In this document: positions 61,036 to 64,000 of the stretch, piece after piece
Numbering within the stretch: position 1 is the first letter of the stretch
Layout: every line of letters begins with the position of its first letter
Source of the DNA: Compostibacillus humi
GTDB lineage: Bacteria; Bacillota; Bacilli; Bacillales; Amphibacillaceae
Length of the DNA stretch: 64,000 bases
Direction of reading: 5' to 3'
Assembly: GCF_014637175.1 (NCBI RefSeq)
Contig: NZ_BMEV01000001.1
Coordinates: forward strand, 51,659-115,658
Notes under the pieces: model-generated
The model's input: only the letters and a program-made list of their open reading frames with translations
What the model was told of the DNA's origin: nothing
The model's database searches: none
Program-made: the position numbers and the translations under genes

Positions 61036-62184
61036 TTACATATGCACGAAGCCGCCAAATAAAGAAACGAACACGAGGCTGATGATTCCGACAGAGACTG
61101 CTGCGGTTAATCCGATATAAAACGGCTTCAAGCCTAACCCTTTAAACATTTTGAAGTTCGTGGACAAGCCGACTCCGGCCATGGCCATGCCAAGCAGATA
61201 GGTCGTGCCAAAGGAACTAAGCCCTGCATACACTTGCTCCCAAGCCGCTGGCGCTAAGAAGCCAAAGGCGCTTCCTGCACTTTCCATCGTCGCATCGCCA
61301 ATCGTCCGCACTACCGAAAGAAGCAAAAAGCCGATGACGAATAAAGGGATAAACGTATACCATTTTGGCAGTTTTGTTTTCTCGTCAGCTCCTTCATGAC
61401 CTTTCCGATAAAACAAATAGGATACAATCGGAATAATGGCGATAATAAACAGATTTCTCGTTAATTTCGTCACGGTTGCCACCTCTACAACCGCTTCACT
61501 TTGGAACATTTGGTCGTAAATTAATGCTGCACCGGCCACCTGGGCGGTATCATGGATGGCCGTACCTAAAAACAGCCCCGCTTTCATCGGTTCATCGGCA
61601 AATAACAGATTGGCGAGAAAAGGATACGCGAGCATTCCCGTTAAACCAAAAATCGTAATATTGGCGACCGCATAGGAAATCTCGTTTTCCTTCGCCTTGA
61701 TGACGGGAGACGTTGCCATAATTGCCGTTACGCCGCAAATGGACGTTCCGCTCGCAATCAGCGTTCCGAGTCGCTCTGATTGTCCCATTTTTTTCGTTAA
61801 ATATAATGTGATCATCAGCGCTGCAGCAATACAGGCGACAATCAGAGGAATGCCATAGGCGCCAAGTTTTAACGCTTCCATCAAACTGAGCCTTAACCCA
61901 AGAAGAATTATCCCAGCCCGCAAAATAAATTTCATCGAAAACGTAATCCCTTTTTTAAACCGCTCGTGCAGCGGGAAAACATTTCGGATTACCATCCCGA
62001 GGAGAATGGCGACGAAAATACCGGAGACGGGCGTTTTACTCCCTGCCGTTAATATTCCGGCCTGCTGCATCAAAAAGCCAATAAAATCCGCTGCGTAAAT
62101 GCCTGCCAGCATCACCGCGAAAGAAAGCAATAAGCCGGGGAGTATTTCCAGTATGTAGGAAGCTTTATTTCTCATTTTTCCCAT
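61036..62184 (-). CDS. yeiH: YeiH family membrane protein (putative sulfate exporter)
   Basis: A 382-residue membrane protein of the YeiH/UPF0324 family, with about ten helices. Family phrases: VAILLGMVIRNVFP near residue 57, GIILLGLRLSL, IASGTSICGVTAIMATSPVIKAK (about 145-165) and GTAIHDTAQVAGA. Some members are annotated as sulfate or sulfonate exporters, with little direct evidence. The ATG at 62182-62184 has no strong ribosome site; a second ATG three codons later is possible. An adjacent SulP remnant may hint at past anion-transport genes. Confidence 0.88.
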   Translation of the reverse strand: MGKMRNKASYILEILPGLLLSFAVMLAGIYAADFIGFLMQQAGILTAGSKTPVSGIFVAILLGMVIRNVFPLHERFKKGITFSMKFILRAGIILLGLRLSLMEALKLGAYGIPLIVACIAAALMITLYLTKKMGQSERLGTLIASGTSICGVTAIMATSPVIKAKENEISYAVANITIFGLTGMLAYPFLANLLFADEPMKAGLFLGTAIHDTAQVAGAALIYDQMFQSEAVVEVATVTKLTRNLFIIAIIPIVSYLFYRKGHEGADEKTKLPKWYTFIPLFVIGFLLLSVVRTIGDATMESAGSAFGFLAPAAWEQVYAGLSSFGTTYLLGMAMAGVGLSTNFKMFKGLGLKPFYIGLTAAVSVGIISLVFVSLFGGFVHM

Positions 62185-62234
62185 TGGATGTACATCTCAC
62201 TTTCCATTCACTCAACTGTATATGTAATAAAAAA

Positions 62235-62254
62235 AGCCCGCAAGAAAAAGGGCT
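62235..62254 (-). terminator. Terminator of the M20 amidohydrolase gene
   Basis: Arms AGCCC (62235-62239) and GGGCT (62250-62254); on the minus strand followed by TTTTTTATT. Confidence 0.65.
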
Positions 62255-62431
62255 ATGGACTTATCATAACGTATTACTGAGTTTATGAAAACGGGGTTTT
62301 CCCTGAATTTCACCTCGATTGCTGCAGGCAAATTTGTGACGGATGCCACGTCAGCACCCTGACAGCAAAAGTAAACCGCGATTTCCAAAAATGCCCGGTC
62401 GTCCTGCCTGACACTGGAACCTCGGTACATG

Positions 62432-63616
62432 TTAATCGATCCAAATTCGGATCGTGTTTTCCTTTAATTCATTTAGCGTATCGATGGCAACCTTTGCCAA
62501 AAATGCGGCGCCCATCGGGAGCACTTCTTCGTTAATATTAAACCGGGGATCGTGCAATCCCTTTTGCTCTTCGCTATTTTCCATTTGGGCGCCAAGAAAT
62601 ATGTAAGCTCCGGGGATTTTTTCTAAAAACCTGCTGAAGTCTTCCGATGCCATCGCGGGCTCAATCATCGGCGTCGCATCTTTTCCAAACAGATTCTGTG
62701 CAGAACGGCGGGCAAGCCGGGCCCATCTTGGAGTGTTCACCGTCGCCGGATATCCTTCCTGATAATCGATTTCCACTTCATTATTGTACATTTCTGCCAC
62801 GTTCGTCGTAATCTCGTAAAACCGTTCTTTTATCCGCTTCCTGGTATCCTCGCCGAACGTGCGGATGGATCCTTCCAACGTGACCGTGTTGCCGATGACG
62901 TTATGGGCGGTTCCGCCATGAATCGAACCAATCGTAAGGACGGACGGATGCCGGGGATCCAGCGAGCGGCTGACAATCGTTTGCAAGCTGACAATTAAAA
63001 AGCCGGCGGTTACGACCGGATCCGTCGTTAAATGGGGGAGGCTCGCATGACCGCCTACTCCTTTCAGGATCACCTTGAAATTATCGCTCGCACCGAGCAT
63101 TTCTCTGTCCCGGATTCCGATTTGTCCCGCAGGAAGATACGGCCACACGTGCTGTGCGTAAATCACATCCGGCATAAAATCTTCAAAGACGCCTGCTTCC
63201 ATCATCGGTATCGCCCCGCCAACAGGGGATTTTTCTTCTGCCGGCTGAAAAACGAGCAGTACGGTACCGTAAATTTCGTCCTGCAAGTTCTTTAAAATTT
63301 TTGCCGCACCGAGCAGCATCGCCATATGGGCATCATGGCCGCATGCATGCATGACACCTTCATGCACGGAAACGTAGGAATGGTCGTTTTCTTCCTGGAT
63401 GGGAAGCGCATCCATATCCGCCCGCAGTGCAACCGTTCTCCCCTCATGCTTTCCTTTAATAATTCCTAAAATCCCTGTTCCTGCAATCTCGCTCCGGTAA
63501 GGAATGCCGTACTCCCGTAATTTTTTTTGAATAAAGTCTGCCGTCTCATGTTCCTGATAGCTTAATTCCGGGTGCCGATGCAAATACCGGCGCATTTCAA
63601 TCATCTCATCCCGCAT
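62432..63616 (-). CDS. M20-family N-acyl amino acid amidohydrolase (HipO/AmaA type)
   Basis: Removes acyl groups from N-acyl amino acids, or cleaves hippurate-like compounds. It has 394 residues with the M20D metal site: Cys and His in MHACGHDAHMA, Glu-Glu in FQPAEEKSP and His in YAQHVWP; GGTAHNVIG is the dimer-site His region. The ATG at 63614-63616 has no ribosome site. A strong AAGGGGGG site at 63659-63666 sits six bases before an in-frame ATT (63650-63652), which would add a typical helix (HTERIRQLARS). Translation may start there at a non-standard codon, giving 406 residues. Confidence 0.88.
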   Translation of the reverse strand: MRDEMIEMRRYLHRHPELSYQEHETADFIQKKLREYGIPYRSEIAGTGILGIIKGKHEGRTVALRADMDALPIQEENDHSYVSVHEGVMHACGHDAHMAMLLGAAKILKNLQDEIYGTVLLVFQPAEEKSPVGGAIPMMEAGVFEDFMPDVIYAQHVWPYLPAGQIGIRDREMLGASDNFKVILKGVGGHASLPHLTTDPVVTAGFLIVSLQTIVSRSLDPRHPSVLTIGSIHGGTAHNVIGNTVTLEGSIRTFGEDTRKRIKERFYEITTNVAEMYNNEVEIDYQEGYPATVNTPRWARLARRSAQNLFGKDATPMIEPAMASEDFSRFLEKIPGAYIFLGAQMENSEEQKGLHDPRFNINEEVLPMGAAFLAKVAIDTLNELKENTIRIWID

Positions 63617-63863
63617 GCTTCTAGCAAGCTGCCGGATTCTTTCTGTATGAATGATGATCCCCCCTTTTTTCCTGCTATTAGTAATACTGTATTTGAAAAA
63701 ATAAAATATATCCTGAATTATTCATAGAAAACTTTTGATTACTTTTGAATGCTTATTTATCAAGCGTTTCATCTGACTTGATCATGCATCAAATAAATGA
63801 AAAAAGAATCCATTTCTGTTAAAGTTAAATCACGACAAAATAACCACAGAAAGGATTCTTATA

Positions 63864-64000
63864 ATGGCTACTTTACCGCAATTAACTTTAGATTTCAATC
63901 GTCAAATTAAATTGTCAAATGATGGGGGTTCTCTTTCTTCTGATACAGGTGAATTTATCTTTAGGGAATTCGATGAGAAAATCGGATTCTCTAAAACCTT
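63864..64000 (+). mobile_element. Start of an IS1380-family-type transposase (cut by window edge)
   Basis: The first 45 codons of an open frame: start ATG at 63864 after AAAGGA, reading ATLPQLTLDFNRQIKLSN, then GGSLSSDTGEFIFREFDEK. This N terminus (LPQLTLDFN, NDGGxLSSDxG) is typical of IS1380-family transposases (DDE type). The 5' inverted repeat could not be set, and the rest is outside the window. It suggests an insertion sequence beginning around 63780-63860. Confidence 0.8.

Noticed and set aside
60272..61120. 282-codon plus-strand open frame with repeated FHRISAVPG-like peptide
   Set aside because: It is only the 100-bp array read through; since 100 is not a multiple of three the frame rotates, no ribosome site precedes it, and it runs antisense into yeiH.

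Overview
The window looks like a chromosomal segment of a Bacillaceae species (low-to-mid GC Firmicute). Shine-Dalgarno sites are strong (AAGGAGG-type), TTG and GTG starts are common, sigma-A promoters are recognisable, and many genes are Bacillus-type (xpaC-telA, coaW, ylmA-like ABC protein, LysM/NlpC-P60 wall hydrolases, MetA-type homoserine acyltransferase). I cannot fix the genus. There are no rRNA or tRNA genes.

Layout. 1-2679: TRAP transporter dctP-dctQ-dctM, cut by the left edge. 2680-12357: a small secreted protein, an M20 peptidase, yhdT-panF pantothenate uptake, a decayed small membrane gene, a Xre regulator, xpaC-telA, coaW and an ABC ATPase. 12358-12813: hsp20. 12948-29333: a large minus-strand sugar-acid cluster led by a LacI-family regulator. 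It contains a second TRAP system, galactonate-type and xylonate-type dehydratases, a YagE-type aldolase, two PfkB sugar kinases, KDPG aldolase, a FAH-family dehydratase with a ketoglutarate-semialdehyde-type dehydrogenase, rpiA, and a ketol-acid reductoisomerase-like gene that lacks the usual catalytic residues. The promoter region at 29365-29610 carries three related inverted repeats. 29760-30521: kduD. Together these genes could feed hexonates and pentonates into pyruvate, glyceraldehyde-3-phosphate and 2-oxoglutarate by Entner-Doudoroff-, Dahms- and Weimberg-like routes.

30613-41150: a REC-GGDEF protein with a mutated receiver, a zinc-ribbon membrane protein, ung, two LysM/NlpC-P60 hydrolases (one with a broken signal-peptide region), metA, an EamA transporter and a large CocE-type hydrolase. 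41242-45009: an amino-acid symporter, tryptophanase and a YheO-type regulator, with a perfect-consensus cre site before tnaA. 45306-46802: a peptide transporter.

46803-64000 is more accessory. It holds three unrelated exact-period tandem arrays (52 bp x 12, 203 bp x about 3, 100 bp x 7), a DUF3800 gene divergent from an apparent orphan structured RNA with its own promoter and terminator, a probable ATC hydrolase plus N-carbamoyl amidohydrolase pair (cysteine release), an NCS1 permease/DUF917/hydantoinase set under a TetR regulator, a SulP remnant, a YeiH protein, an M20 amidohydrolase and the start of an IS1380-type transposase at the right edge.

The DUF3800/RNA locus, the reductoisomerase-like enzyme and the tandem arrays are the most promising places for undescribed biology.
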